From Sulfurirhabdus autotrophica (GTDB taxonomy: Bacteria > Pseudomonadota > Gammaproteobacteria > Burkholderiales > SMCO01), in assembly GCF_004346685.1 (NCBI RefSeq), contig NZ_SMCO01000005.1:107753-171752 (forward strand): 64,000 nucleotides of DNA, in the 5' to 3' direction. The first letter of the stretch is position 1. The number at the start of each line of letters is the position of its first letter. The notes below the pieces were generated by a model. That model had not been told where the DNA came from. It saw only the letters and a list, made by a program, of their open reading frames with translations, and searched no databases. The translations under genes were made by a program, and so were the position numbers. Shown piece by piece: positions 28,021 through 37,256 of this stretch.

Positions 28021-28033
28021 TGAATTTTTTTCA
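28021..28033. promoter_or_regulatory. MetR-type binding site
   Basis: TGAATTTTTTTCA fits the MetR consensus TGAA-N5-TTCA exactly. It lies in the metE/metR divergent region, only three bases before the metR ATG, so it could block metR translation initiation or transcription while activating metE at a distance of about 85 bases. Confidence 0.6.
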
Positions 28034-28036
28034 TAC

Positions 28037-28951
28037 ATGCTTACCCTGAAACATTTACGCCTGATTGAAGCCCTGAAGAACAGCGGCAGCATTACCCGTG
28101 CAGCAACGCGGCTTTACTTGACGCAATCTGCGCTTTCACATCAGTTGGTTGCGCTGGAAACCCATTTCGGTGTCACGCTGTTTGAGCGGTCTCGCCCTTT
28201 GCGGTTAACTCCGGCAGGGGAATTATTGCTGGCGTTATCACTAGAGGTCATGCCCAAGATGGAAGCTGCAGAACGCAATCTGGCACGGTTAGCAGAAGAC
28301 AACCAGCCCGGTAAATTGCGTATTGTTGTGGAGTGCCATACTTGTTATGACTGGCTCATGCCAGCCATGGACGCCTATCGCACCCATTGGCCAGAAGTGG
28401 AGATGGATCTGGTAGGCGGTTTTCACACTGACCCTGTTGCGCTACTGACTGAAGACAAGGCTGATCTGGTCATTTTATCGGAGATCGGCAAACAAAAAGG
28501 CGTGGTATTTAACCCGCTGTTTCGATATGAAATGCTCGCATTAATGGCGACAGGTCACCCATTAGCAGCAAAATCCTATTTAACAGCAAAAGACTTTATC
28601 CATGACACATTGATTACTTATCCAGCACCGGACCGTTTACTGGATCTGGTGCGCAGAGTCCTTAAACCTGCTGGTATTACACCAGAACGTCGCCATGCCG
28701 AACTGACCATTGCTATCGTGCAACTGGTAGCCAGTCGCAAGGGATTGGCAGCTTTACCTGCCTGGGCGATTCAATCTTATCTGGAGCGTGGTTATGTGGT
28801 TGCACGCCCTATCACCAAACGCGGATTATGGAGCGGGCTATACACCGCCTCACGTGAAAATGATGCAGGACGGGCTTTTCAAAAGGATTTTGTGGCTACG
28901 CTTCGGGAGCAAGCATTTATGACACTGCCCGGGATAGAACCGCTCGTATAA
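28037..28951 (+). CDS. metR: LysR-type regulator of methionine synthesis
   Basis: 304 residues. N-terminal winged helix (TLKHLRLIEALKNSGSITRAATRL then TQSALSHQLVALE, about 2-60) and a periplasmic-binding-like effector domain that in MetR binds homocysteine. Divergent orientation to metE, the TGAA-N5-TTCA box between them and family-typical residues support MetR. The start at 28037 was preferred over the longer in-frame extension to 27908, which would overlap metE and lacks LysR homology. Confidence 0.92.
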   Translation: MLTLKHLRLIEALKNSGSITRAATRLYLTQSALSHQLVALETHFGVTLFERSRPLRLTPAGELLLALSLEVMPKMEAAERNLARLAEDNQPGKLRIVVECHTCYDWLMPAMDAYRTHWPEVEMDLVGGFHTDPVALLTEDKADLVILSEIGKQKGVVFNPLFRYEMLALMATGHPLAAKSYLTAKDFIHDTLITYPAPDRLLDLVRRVLKPAGITPERRHAELTIAIVQLVASRKGLAALPAWAIQSYLERGYVVARPITKRGLWSGLYTASRENDAGRAFQKDFVATLREQAFMTLPGIEPLV

Positions 28952-29052
28952 AGAGCAATGCATTTTATCGTCAGATACTATTTTCCGGGTTTAGTCTCGA
29001 GTTTTACATACTGAGAGATTAGCAAAATACGGACTGTCTCAAATTTCTACTA

Positions 29053-29772
29053 TCAGACCATGCCACCATTAATAGAAATAATCTGGCCTGACACATAGGC
29101 AGCCTGTTCAGAAGCCATAAAGCTCACCAAATCTGCCACCTCTTCCGGCTTACCTGCCCGTTTCATCGGCACCATCTGATTGATCATTTCTTTGGTGAAC
29201 ACACCATCCGTCATTGCCGAAGCAATAATACCCGGCGCAATAGCATTTACGGTGATACCCCTGCTTGCTAATTCAAGCGAGAGGGATTTGGTTGCACCAT
29301 GCAACCCCGCTTTTGCAGCGGCGTAATTGGTTTGCCCACGGTTACCGACGATGGCTGCGATCGACGATATATTCACGATGCGCCCCCAACGGGTGCTGAT
29401 CATGGGCATCAGCAGTGGCTGGGTGACATTAAAAAATCCATTCAGGGAGACATCAATCACTCGTGTCCATTGGTCTGTCTTCATGCCCGGCATTACGGCA
29501 TCATCGTGTATGCCAGCATTATTGACCAAAATTTGTATTGGACCATCAACTAACAACGCCTGCAGTGCAGCACTGGTACTCTCACTGTCTGCCACATCAA
29601 AAGCGACAGCAGATGCTGCCCCTCCACTGGTAACAATTTCTGCTGCAATGTGTTGCGCCTGTTTTAAATTCGAATTTGCGTGAACATAAACATGGCAGCC
29701 ATCCACGGCAAGTTTACGACAGATAGCAGCGCCTATAGACCCGCTGCCGCCAGTGACAAGCGCACGTTTCAT
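29053..29772 (-). CDS. 3-ketoacyl-ACP reductase of the aryl-polyene locus
   Basis: 239-residue short-chain dehydrogenase. Cofactor loop TGGSGSIGAAI (residues 7-17), NNAGIHDD, Ser in NISSIAA, YAAAKAGL catalytic Tyr-x3-Lys and the SGQIISINGG C-terminus mark a FabG-type enzyme. It would reduce the beta-keto group in each extension cycle (ApeQ/XanG-like role). Overlaps the dehydratase gene by four bases; last gene of the right operon and convergent with metR. Confidence 0.88.
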   Translation of the reverse strand: MKRALVTGGSGSIGAAICRKLAVDGCHVYVHANSNLKQAQHIAAEIVTSGGAASAVAFDVADSESTSAALQALLVDGPIQILVNNAGIHDDAVMPGMKTDQWTRVIDVSLNGFFNVTQPLLMPMISTRWGRIVNISSIAAIVGNRGQTNYAAAKAGLHGATKSLSLELASRGITVNAIAPGIIASAMTDGVFTKEMINQMVPMKRAGKPEEVADLVSFMASEQAAYVSGQIISINGGMV

Positions 29773-30212
29773 GCTGTTTCTCCTGTCACATTCAATACCA
29801 CGGTTGCACGACCCTGCAGCACTGCAGTTGCCCCTACTTTCAGTGAGAAATTATAAATTGCCAGACTTGCATCACCCATTACCTGTTCCGCATCCACCAC
29901 CATTTCACCCTCTAAATCATCCAGTCGACTGACGTGACACACCACATCTCGCAATCCGGCCAGATAACCGGATTTGGGCTTTTCATCCACCAGGCCCGTT
30001 AACCCGCCATGTACCGCCATTGCCTGTGCGGCATATTCGATACCGCTTAACGCTGGTAATTGCCCATTAATTCGCATCGGATTAGCTACATCGTGATGGG
30101 TTTGACTGACACAAGTAATTGAGTTTGCATCCCAGTGACTCACTCCATCCAGCAAACACATGTTACCGGTGTGCGGAATCATACCTGCGATCGCTTCTTT
30201 GGTTACTAACAC
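29769..30212 (-). CDS. ApeP-like 3-hydroxyacyl-ACP dehydratase
   Basis: 147-residue hotdog-fold protein. IPHTGNMCLLDGVSHWD at residues 12-28 and LPALSGIEYAAQAMAVHGGL fit the ApeP dehydratase family of aryl-polyene clusters, which work with a second small hotdog partner (here 38156-38464). It removes water after each reduction to create the conjugated double bonds. Overlaps both neighbours, so it is part of a tightly coupled KS-CLF-DH-KR block. Confidence 0.83.
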   Translation of the reverse strand: MLVTKEAIAGMIPHTGNMCLLDGVSHWDANSITCVSQTHHDVANPMRINGQLPALSGIEYAAQAMAVHGGLTGLVDEKPKSGYLAGLRDVVCHVSRLDDLEGEMVVDAEQVMGDASLAIYNFSLKVGATAVLQGRATVVLNVTGETA

Positions 30213-31003
30213 GGTTGCACCGCTACCCGCAGATAGTTTCCGGCGACGTATTCCAGAAATACCACTTCCTGAGACTTACGTGCCAGCGCTGCCAGAAGGG
30301 GCAATGCACGGGCTGCAGGTATGCTAGCTCTGAGTGTTTCTAATGCGGGATCAGTCATGGGTGTCGGACAATCTATATTTGCCACAAGGCTCACATCCAA
30401 CGCGGCAAAAGTATGCTCTGTTACATTAGGGGTAAGCACCAGCGCCACGCCAAAATTTCCACCAATGTGACGTACTGCATGCAGCGGTTCCGGATAAGGA
30501 TGATCGTAGGCGATCAGCGCAACAGGTATGCCATCCACCACGATTTGCGTTGTTGACTCCAGTAAGCCTGAGGAAAAACTGGCGTCATAACAACAAAGGC
30601 TGGTTGAAGGCTCCTGAGAGTGTGTGGCAATGCTCCAGTAACCTGCTGCCGCATTGTGAACAGAATTGTGAAATCGGGTTGGGGATACTTCCAGTTCCGC
30701 GACAGCAAGTGTTTCACAAATATGATGCAAGTTATCGCCGTCACCACCTGAAGATGAAAATACAGTGGCAGTGGTTGCTGGGTCACGCTGCGCATTTGCA
30801 AAAGCTTCCTGCCCAACAGCAAGCGACAGCTTGACTGGCACGCCTGTGCGGCGGCGCTCGGCTGCTGGTAATAATTCACTGGCTTTAAGCTCGGTTGGCG
30901 CGGAAACGTAGGCTTCATTAGCCGTCAGACAGGATAAGCTGAAATGCCATCCATTCAGACCGGGGCCAAGCAAACCAACGCCTTCAACATATATCTTCAT
31001 CAA
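30206..31003 (-). CDS. Chain-length-factor-like ketosynthase subunit
   Basis: 265 residues, shorter than a full ketosynthase. It matches the beta-ketoacyl synthase N-terminal-like/ApeC family: EGVGLLGPGLNGW start, FSSSGGDGDNLHHICE, NSVHNAAAGYWSIAT and TSLCCYDASFSSGLLE. The catalytic Cys-His-His set of a working ketosynthase is not seen, so it should act as the length-setting partner of the KS encoded immediately upstream (31000-32190). Confidence 0.85.
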   Translation of the reverse strand: MMKIYVEGVGLLGPGLNGWHFSLSCLTANEAYVSAPTELKASELLPAAERRRTGVPVKLSLAVGQEAFANAQRDPATTATVFSSSGGDGDNLHHICETLAVAELEVSPTRFHNSVHNAAAGYWSIATHSQEPSTSLCCYDASFSSGLLESTTQIVVDGIPVALIAYDHPYPEPLHAVRHIGGNFGVALVLTPNVTEHTFAALDVSLVANIDCPTPMTDPALETLRASIPAARALPLLAALARKSQEVVFLEYVAGNYLRVAVQPC

Positions 31004-32190
31004 ATAGCCCTTCCCAGTACCAGACTACAGTTACTGCCGCCGAAGCCAAAGGAATTACTGACCACCCGGTTAACCGGTATGGCAAGATTGTTTATCTGAT
31101 AATTACTTTTCAGTTCAGGATCAAGATCCAGAGTATTCAGACTACCGGGGATCAGGCTGTTTTCTATGGCAAGCATCGAAATAATTGCTTCTGTTATGCC
31201 TGCCGCACCCAATAAGTGCCCTGTCCAGCCTTTGGTGGAACTGCATGGCGTTTTTGCACCAAACACGCCGTAAACTGCTTTATCTTCGCTGGCGTCATTG
31301 GACTTAGTGGACGTGCCATGCAAATTAACGTAATCAATATCTTCAGGGCGGAGCCCGGCAGCATTGAGCGCGCTCTGGATAGCCAGCTTTGCTCCCATTC
31401 CCTCTGGGTGCGGAGTAGACATGTGATAGGCATCGCTACTTTCACCAATGCCTAAAAGCAGCATTTCTCCGGCTGATTGAGTAGATTGTTTTTCCAACAG
31501 GGCAAAGCCGGCACCTTCTCCGAGAGAAATGCCATCGCGATTCACGTCGTAAGGACGGCAAGGTGATTGTGACACCAGACCCAATGAATTAAATCCATAG
31601 AGTGTGGTCAGACACAACGTATCCACCCCTCCAACAATAGCTGCATCGCATACACCAGCAGCTATCATGCGTGCAGCATTACCAAACACCTTGGCCGTAG
31701 AAGAGCAAGCAGAAGAAACCACCACTGATGGACCTTTCAAGCCGAAATAACGCTGAACAAAATCAGCCAGGGAAAAGGTATTCTGCGTTTGTGCATAATG
31801 AAAGTCTGCTGGCAGCGCACCCGATTCAGAATCCCGTCTGCGATAAGCCAATTCCGTTTGCAATATGCCGGAAGTACTCGTACCCATAAACACACCAATA
31901 CGATCAGCACCATACTTCTGAATGGCGGCTTCTATGGATTCAGCAAATCCATCCTGTTGCAAGCCAACTTGCGCCAACCGGTTATTACGGCAGTCATATT
32001 CGGCAAGATCCGGTCTGATACGCTCGTTTTCCAGCCCTGCTACTTGCCCGACATAGGTATTCAGCGCCACATTTTCAAAAGCACAGGGCGCCAGACCTGA
32101 ACGTCTGTCACGCAGGGCATTGGCAGTCGCAGCCAAACCAGCGCCCAGACTATTTACAATGGCAGTACGTGAAATAACAAGAGGTTGCAT
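31000..32190 (-). CDS. Beta-ketoacyl-ACP synthase II-type condensing enzyme
   Basis: 396 residues. Active-site Cys162 in VSSACSSTAK, His291 in NLHGTSTKSND and His325 in GWTGHLLGAAG form the complete decarboxylative condensation triad. With the smaller neighbour it forms the ApeO/ApeC-like KS-CLF heterodimer that extends the hydroxybenzoyl starter by malonyl units. Start codon lies 398 bases after the next upstream gene, so this four-gene block probably has its own promoter. Confidence 0.9.
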   Translation of the reverse strand: MQPLVISRTAIVNSLGAGLAATANALRDRRSGLAPCAFENVALNTYVGQVAGLENERIRPDLAEYDCRNNRLAQVGLQQDGFAESIEAAIQKYGADRIGVFMGTSTSGILQTELAYRRRDSESGALPADFHYAQTQNTFSLADFVQRYFGLKGPSVVVSSACSSTAKVFGNAARMIAAGVCDAAIVGGVDTLCLTTLYGFNSLGLVSQSPCRPYDVNRDGISLGEGAGFALLEKQSTQSAGEMLLLGIGESSDAYHMSTPHPEGMGAKLAIQSALNAAGLRPEDIDYVNLHGTSTKSNDASEDKAVYGVFGAKTPCSSTKGWTGHLLGAAGITEAIISMLAIENSLIPGSLNTLDLDPELKSNYQINNLAIPVNRVVSNSFGFGGSNCSLVLGRAI

Positions 32191-32588
32191 GCAAATAATA
32201 TGGAGAAAATGAAAAAGGGATGAATCCCGCGAATTTTGTTTGTAAATGCTCTAAAAGGGCAATAATTGCACAGTAAGTAACCGATTTTAACAAATACGTA
32301 ACATATCCACTAGCCGCATAGTTATTTGAACTGAAATCACAAGAGCAAATCTGTATTACAGCGAACAACTCAGATTTATAAAAAAACACTGGATGAAGTA
32401 ATATTTCATTTTTACCGCAGAGGCGCGGAGGCGCCGAGAAAAATACATTTACAAATCCCTTCCAGATAAAACGCTCCAGCCTTTCCAGCCTCTGCGTCTC
32501 CGCGTCTCTGCGGTAAACTGCATTTTTTATTAACTGTCTCCACTCCCACAATGGGAGAGGGAATCAAGCCTTCCCGAATGAGAACTGA
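32191..32588. other. Gap between KS block and deacetylase gene
   Basis: 398 bases. It contains a 107-base inverted-repeat element (32411-32517) and a small hairpin CTCCCA-CAA-TGGGAG (32536-32541, 32545-32550), with AT-rich sequence at 32191-32400 that may hold the promoter for the KS-CLF-DH-KR block. An open frame here on the - strand is only a translation of the repeat. Confidence 0.5.
32411..32517. repeat. MITE-like inverted repeat (ACCGCAGAG type)
   Basis: Arms 32411-32438 and 32490-32517, each 28 bases, match as reverse complements in 25 positions; both ends read TTTACCGCAGAG. The arms belong to a widespread ACCGCAGAGrCGCGGAG repeat seen in many bacterial genomes; its mobility mechanism is unclear. 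Confidence 0.75.
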
Positions 32589-33431
32589 CTAAGCATTTCC
32601 ACCAAACGCAGCTGGCAAAGAAACCGACTTAAGTCCCTTTTCCGCCAACACTTTAAGTAATTTAGGCAACACTAACAGTACCGCTGGTTCTGTGACTGAT
32701 GAGCGTGCAACATCATGCAGCAGCAGGATATCCCCTGCCGCCAATCCTTGAGTGAGCCTTTGCAAAACTAAAGCAGGATCACTCTTTACGCCGTCAAACC
32801 CACGTCTTGTCCATGAAGCATAATGCAAACCTGCTTTTGCCAGTACAGGGTCGAGCATAGGACTACGAAACCCCGCTGGCGCTCTGAAGAATAAAGGTGT
32901 GTGCCCATTCGTGCTGGCTATTGCCTTCTGTGCATTCTCCACCTCGCGACGTAATCGTGAAATGCCATAAAAAGAGAACGCATTGGGATGACTATAACTA
33001 TGATTTTCTACGCTATGCCCTCGGCGTAATATATCCTTGATAATTTCAGGATGTGCTTCAGCCCTGGCACCCAAACAGAAAAAGCTGGCTTTTGCCTGAT
33101 ATTGATCCAGCAAATCCAGCACGCGGGGTGTAACAACCGGATCAGGACCATCGTCAAACGTCAGAGAAACTTCGCTACGCAGTGCAGCAACATCAGGAAG
33201 CCGTGTAATATTTGAGCCGAGCAGTTGGCCTTTGGGCCATAACACTGCACCAGCCAGCACCGTGTGATTCAAAACGATTAAACCCAGCACCCATTGCCAC
33301 GCCGAAGGTTGCAGCAACACAACTACCAGCCCTGCAATATGCAGTTTTATGGAAAAACCAATAGCCGGGGCAGGCCGCCAGGGCCGACTTTTTCGGTTTA
33401 AACCTGAAATGCTATTTTCACTGGATGCCAT
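32589..33431 (-). CDS. Membrane-anchored polysaccharide deacetylase-like protein
   Basis: 280 residues. N-terminal hydrophobic segments (about 26-70) anchor it; the NodB domain has SLTFDDGPDP (metal Asp, about residue 88-98), ENHSYSH (HxxxH metal site, about 135) and FRAPAGFRSP. Family members remove acetyl groups from N-acetylated sugars. In xanthomonadin/aryl-polyene loci such enzymes may trim a glycan head group; that is inference from position. Confidence 0.83.
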   Translation of the reverse strand: MASSENSISGLNRKSRPWRPAPAIGFSIKLHIAGLVVVLLQPSAWQWVLGLIVLNHTVLAGAVLWPKGQLLGSNITRLPDVAALRSEVSLTFDDGPDPVVTPRVLDLLDQYQAKASFFCLGARAEAHPEIIKDILRRGHSVENHSYSHPNAFSFYGISRLRREVENAQKAIASTNGHTPLFFRAPAGFRSPMLDPVLAKAGLHYASWTRRGFDGVKSDPALVLQRLTQGLAAGDILLLHDVARSSVTEPAVLLVLPKLLKVLAEKGLKSVSLPAAFGGNA

Positions 33432-33454
33432 TCAATTCTTTTCTCAAGCTAATC

Positions 33455-34135
33455 TTATTTCTGTTCTCTCACAACCAACCTAGGCAAAATATCTTTATCC
33501 AGCAGGCCACGCCAAAGCGCAATCCAGGTTTGCCAATCATGGCCGCCATTCAGCGCTAATACATGGTGAGGGGGTAAACGCTCTGCCAGCAATATGCTTG
33601 CCGGTGCATAACGATCTTCTTTACCATAGCCCAAATATATATTGGGCATGGGTACTTCGCTGGATGGAAAGGTTTTAAGCCATGCCAAGCGCTCTCGCTC
33701 ATGATCTTCTGGCGCGATATAACCCGGATTCCAGTTATTTAAACCACCAGCACGCACCACCTCGGCAATTGTTCCCCGAACACCGAGAAAAGGCGCCAGG
33801 AGGAACACACCTTCGACTAACGCGGGATATTTACGTGCAAAACTTAGCGCACCCAAACCCCCAATAGAAATACCCAACACCCAGATTCGGCAATACTTTT
33901 TTTCTTGCAGCGCTGAAATAATATCATGCCGCAAGGTCTCAACAATATTACCTTCAAGGTAATAGTCCACATGGGCATCCACTGCGACTACATCTATCGG
34001 TAAATTTCGTTCCCGTACCGCTTGTATAAAGCCATGCCCCACAAAATCCTGCGGGCGATCTTTGGCACCCGGCAATAATACCAGCACATCTCTGCTACCA
34101 GTCACGCCAGGCGCTATATCAATGATTGAATCCAT
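33455..34135 (-). CDS. Alpha/beta hydrolase
   Basis: 226 residues. The nucleophile elbow GISIGGLGAL (Ser near residue 95), an Asp-containing GYGKEDRYAP and a late His in NGGHDWQTW give the Ser-Asp-His triad. No signal peptide. Within the right pigment operon it could act as a thioesterase releasing product or proof-reading acyl-ACP, a role filled by ApeK-like enzymes elsewhere; not proven. Confidence 0.78.
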   Translation of the reverse strand: MDSIIDIAPGVTGSRDVLVLLPGAKDRPQDFVGHGFIQAVRERNLPIDVVAVDAHVDYYLEGNIVETLRHDIISALQEKKYCRIWVLGISIGGLGALSFARKYPALVEGVFLLAPFLGVRGTIAEVVRAGGLNNWNPGYIAPEDHERERLAWLKTFPSSEVPMPNIYLGYGKEDRYAPASILLAERLPPHHVLALNGGHDWQTWIALWRGLLDKDILPRLVVREQK

Positions 34136-34298
34136 GGCTACTTTTCAAATCACTTAAATGTGTTGATTTCAGGGTTTTCAGGTTCAATCCACATTCTTGA
34201 CAGCGCCATTCTTCCACAAGGGGCGAGTAAACTTGCCGCCACCTGCAACGAAAAACCGATCACCATAGACAGATCTAAGAAACAAACAATGGAACTAC

Positions 34299-36656
34299 TT
34301 AAACCTTGGATTTAGCTTTTTCTATAGGCTTGTTTTCTTGTCGCACTATCAGAATAGCTGAAAATACCAGACTTAAAATCGCCCCCATTCCCACCGTTGA
34401 ACCAATTGCCTTCAGCAACGGAACATGGGAGAAAGAAAGCAAACCAAACCCTATCATGGTCGCAATATTCGCAAACAGCAACGATACCAGCATACGTTCC
34501 CTGTCCTCGCTTGTATCGCAAGGCCGATCAAAAAACAGGGAATAATTAGAGCCAACTGCAACAACCAGCAACAAACCTACCAAGTGAAATATGGATAACA
34601 TGTGACCATTTAGCACCAGCACACACGTGACAATAATCACCGCTGCGGCAAGCGGAGCCAGCACTTCAAATACCCGACGGGGTGAGCGTAAATTTGCAAA
34701 TAATAAAATGACGATTGCTATGCCACCCAACATTGAAAAGGTGAGCGCTCCATGCCGATAAGTCTGATATAACTGGTCGGATTCATACTTCATATCCAGC
34801 ATAATTGCCTGGGGACCGGGTAATTTGGCTATTTCCCTTGTTATGGCTTCAGGATCGGTTACCCCACGCAAAGACAGCATGGCAGCCCAGCCATGCGCGC
34901 GCTTGACTAGCAATGAATCCAGCTTCAACGCCAGATTAGTGCCTTGCAGATTACTTCTGGTGCTTAACGGCTGTGTTTTTGCCTGCGCAACGTTTTCTAA
35001 AAATGGTTTAAATAAATCCGGTTGAAAAGGCAACTCGCGCAATGCCAGTTGAAGGTTTTCACGCAATACTTCAGTTGTTGGTAATGCAGCCTGACGCACA
35101 CGTTGCATCTGCAAACTGGGCAAATACGTGGCAGGAGACTCAAAGCCCTGTAACGCCCCTTTTATGGTCATCTGGCCCAACACAACTGCTATATTTTCAC
35201 TGGCCTGAAGCGCAGCCTCTGCGTCTTTCGCATTCACAACAATCAAATAGCGCACATCCGGTGCACCAATGTCATTTCGCAACTGTTCATCAAGAAGTTG
35301 GTCAGCTTTAGGCAATGGGCTGAGACTGGATAATTCATCACTCCATAAAGGCCCGCGCTGTGATAAAACGATCAACACCACAAAGGCGCTGGCAACCAAC
35401 AGCAGCAATGGTATGCGCAAGACTGGCGCGCGCTTGACTAATGCCATCACGGTAGGTGCAACACTGGTAACGGCTCGTGCAGTGAAGCCCTGTGGCAGCA
35501 AAGCGGGTAGCACCCAGCGCGTTACTGTCACTGCCACTATTAACCCTACAATGGAGAACATACCTAGCTGGGCAAGCCCGGGAAAGCCCGAAAACAGCAT
35601 GGCGCTAAAACCACAAATGGATGTCAGCACGCCTAATCTCAATGTTGGCCAAATACGTTTGAAAGTCGTTTTAGGCGCTACTGATGGGGCGATTTGCGTG
35701 AATAGATATATGGCATAGTCCACGCCTTCTCCAATAAGCGTAGCGCCAAACCCCAGCGTAATACCATGCACAGAGCCAAATCCCAGACTGACTGCTGCTA
35801 TCCCCGCAAGCGCACCGCTAGCGACTGGCAACAACCCCAGTATTAATACGCGAAATGATCGATAAACCAGTAATAGCAGGCAAGCAATAAGGACTGTAGC
35901 TATCAACGAAAAGCGCCATGCATCGCCCTTGATTCTTTCTCTGGTGCTGACGGAGAATACGCCTGGCCCGCTTAATTGTAACTGCACGCTCGTATCATGC
36001 CCGGCTACCCGCGCGAATGTGCTTTGGATTACAGCAATTGCACTTTCCTGGGCATCAATGTCATACCCTGCCGCTTTGGTCTGTAAAACGAGCAAGGCAC
36101 GTTTGCCTTCTTTTGAAAACCATACCCCTTCTTGCATTGCCGGTCTTGCTTGGCCTTCCAGCTGTTCCAGCAAGCGTATCAATTCACCACTCGGGTCGTC
36201 TTTAAGTATCTTCTTAACTAATGTACCTGCGGGGCTGCCAAGCAGTTGCAGAGCTTCTTCCAGGGAATTGCGTAAAGCAGCAACAGAAAAATGCGCTGGT
36301 GTAATAGCAGGGCTCAGCAGATAACGGTTTTTCCAGAGGAAATCGTGGTCTTTATCTTCGCCAACATGTTCGCCATTGTTTACAGAAACAAAATCGGCTT
36401 GTGTTCTTAACTGTGCTGCCAACTGCTTGCTGGTATTGGCCAATATTTCCGGAGTGGCACCCTCAAGCCCGACCAATATCAAACGTGAAACAACCCCTTC
36501 TCGTAACTGCTCCACCAGCACTTGTTGTGCAGGCGTGGGAGATCGTGGCAAAAAAGCTGAAAGATCGGTGCTGAACTCTGTACGGCTAATGACGAAAATG
36601 CAAGCGACTATAAAGGCCAGCCAAAGTCCAATGGCCCAACGCGACATTACATTCAC
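34299..36656 (-). CDS. MMPL/RND-family exporter of the aryl-polyene locus
   Basis: 785 residues with about 12 membrane helices in two halves: one helix near residue 8, then a periplasmic loop, then five clustered helices, and the same again. LIGEGVDYAIYLFTQ in the first half and VGSNYSLFFDRP in the second are the proton-relay regions. It resembles COG4258 exporters of aryl-polyene and xanthomonadin (XanF) clusters, which move the lipid-linked pigment across the periplasm. ATGA overlap with the LolA-like gene upstream. Confidence 0.88.
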   Translation of the reverse strand: MNVMSRWAIGLWLAFIVACIFVISRTEFSTDLSAFLPRSPTPAQQVLVEQLREGVVSRLILVGLEGATPEILANTSKQLAAQLRTQADFVSVNNGEHVGEDKDHDFLWKNRYLLSPAITPAHFSVAALRNSLEEALQLLGSPAGTLVKKILKDDPSGELIRLLEQLEGQARPAMQEGVWFSKEGKRALLVLQTKAAGYDIDAQESAIAVIQSTFARVAGHDTSVQLQLSGPGVFSVSTRERIKGDAWRFSLIATVLIACLLLLVYRSFRVLILGLLPVASGALAGIAAVSLGFGSVHGITLGFGATLIGEGVDYAIYLFTQIAPSVAPKTTFKRIWPTLRLGVLTSICGFSAMLFSGFPGLAQLGMFSIVGLIVAVTVTRWVLPALLPQGFTARAVTSVAPTVMALVKRAPVLRIPLLLLVASAFVVLIVLSQRGPLWSDELSSLSPLPKADQLLDEQLRNDIGAPDVRYLIVVNAKDAEAALQASENIAVVLGQMTIKGALQGFESPATYLPSLQMQRVRQAALPTTEVLRENLQLALRELPFQPDLFKPFLENVAQAKTQPLSTRSNLQGTNLALKLDSLLVKRAHGWAAMLSLRGVTDPEAITREIAKLPGPQAIMLDMKYESDQLYQTYRHGALTFSMLGGIAIVILLFANLRSPRRVFEVLAPLAAAVIIVTCVLVLNGHMLSIFHLVGLLLVVAVGSNYSLFFDRPCDTSEDRERMLVSLLFANIATMIGFGLLSFSHVPLLKAIGSTVGMGAILSLVFSAILIVRQENKPIEKAKSKV

Positions 36657-37249
36657 GAAGCATCCTCAGTCACTGTCATGACCGACCGATCACCCCCACT
36701 CTCGATAATTTCAATAGTGCGCACCCAATTCTTGCTACCGCTGATGTGAATCTCGTCCACTACGGCTCTCATATCAGATTCCACTGGTACCAGTTGCAAA
36801 CGCCATTGATTGACGTTGCCATCCAGGCTAACTCGATAAAACTTGCTCAGGGTTGGCAGATCACCCGCCAATGTGGAACGAATACCCTCTACAAAAGCCC
36901 ATATTACAGGGTACTCCTGCAATACAACCGTGCGACGCTGATTTTTTGTCTTGTTTTCAAGGGTCAGTTTATCCTGTTCCAATACCATGCTTTCTGGCTT
37001 GGGAAGCAATGTATGTTTTTCCAGATGGCCAGGCGCGGTATAAATCAGCGTACCAGAAAGTTCCAGTGGCGTGCTTAGAATACTCATGTATTTTCGTTCT
37101 ACAAACGTCCCTTTGGCCACTTTTACGTGACCCAGATTTTGCATGAGCTGCTTTACATCAAGACTGGCAGGCTTCGCTTGTTCCGCGCCTGCCGCAGACA
37201 TACCCATACCTGCCATCAAAAGACAAACACCCGCCAGAAGAGAACGCAT
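36653..37249 (-). CDS. LolA-like outer-membrane lipoprotein carrier protein
   Basis: 198 residues with a Sec signal (MRSLLAGVCLLMAGMGMSAAGA) and a LolA-type beta fold: FVERKYMSILSTPLELSGTL, PGHLEKHTLLPKPESM, LEQDKLTLEN and a C-terminal strand set. It likely shuttles the hydrophobic pigment-lipid through the periplasm between exporter and outer membrane. The start at 37249 gives a proper signal peptide; the longer in-frame extension overlaps the acyltransferase gene and is not used. Confidence 0.83.
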   Translation of the reverse strand: MRSLLAGVCLLMAGMGMSAAGAEQAKPASLDVKQLMQNLGHVKVAKGTFVERKYMSILSTPLELSGTLIYTAPGHLEKHTLLPKPESMVLEQDKLTLENKTKNQRRTVVLQEYPVIWAFVEGIRSTLAGDLPTLSKFYRVSLDGNVNQWRLQLVPVESDMRAVVDEIHISGSKNWVRTIEIIESGGDRSVMTVTEDAS

Positions 37250-37256
37250 AAAATGT

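Noticed and set aside
27939..28036. Possible cobalamin or SAM riboswitch upstream of metE
   Set aside because: The metE/metR gap is too short and shows no B12-box or SAM-box elements; MetR control explains it better.
32150..32551. Open frame of 133 codons on the - strand
   Set aside because: It mainly translates the 107-base inverted repeat and the end of the KS gene; such repeat-derived frames are frequently misannotated.
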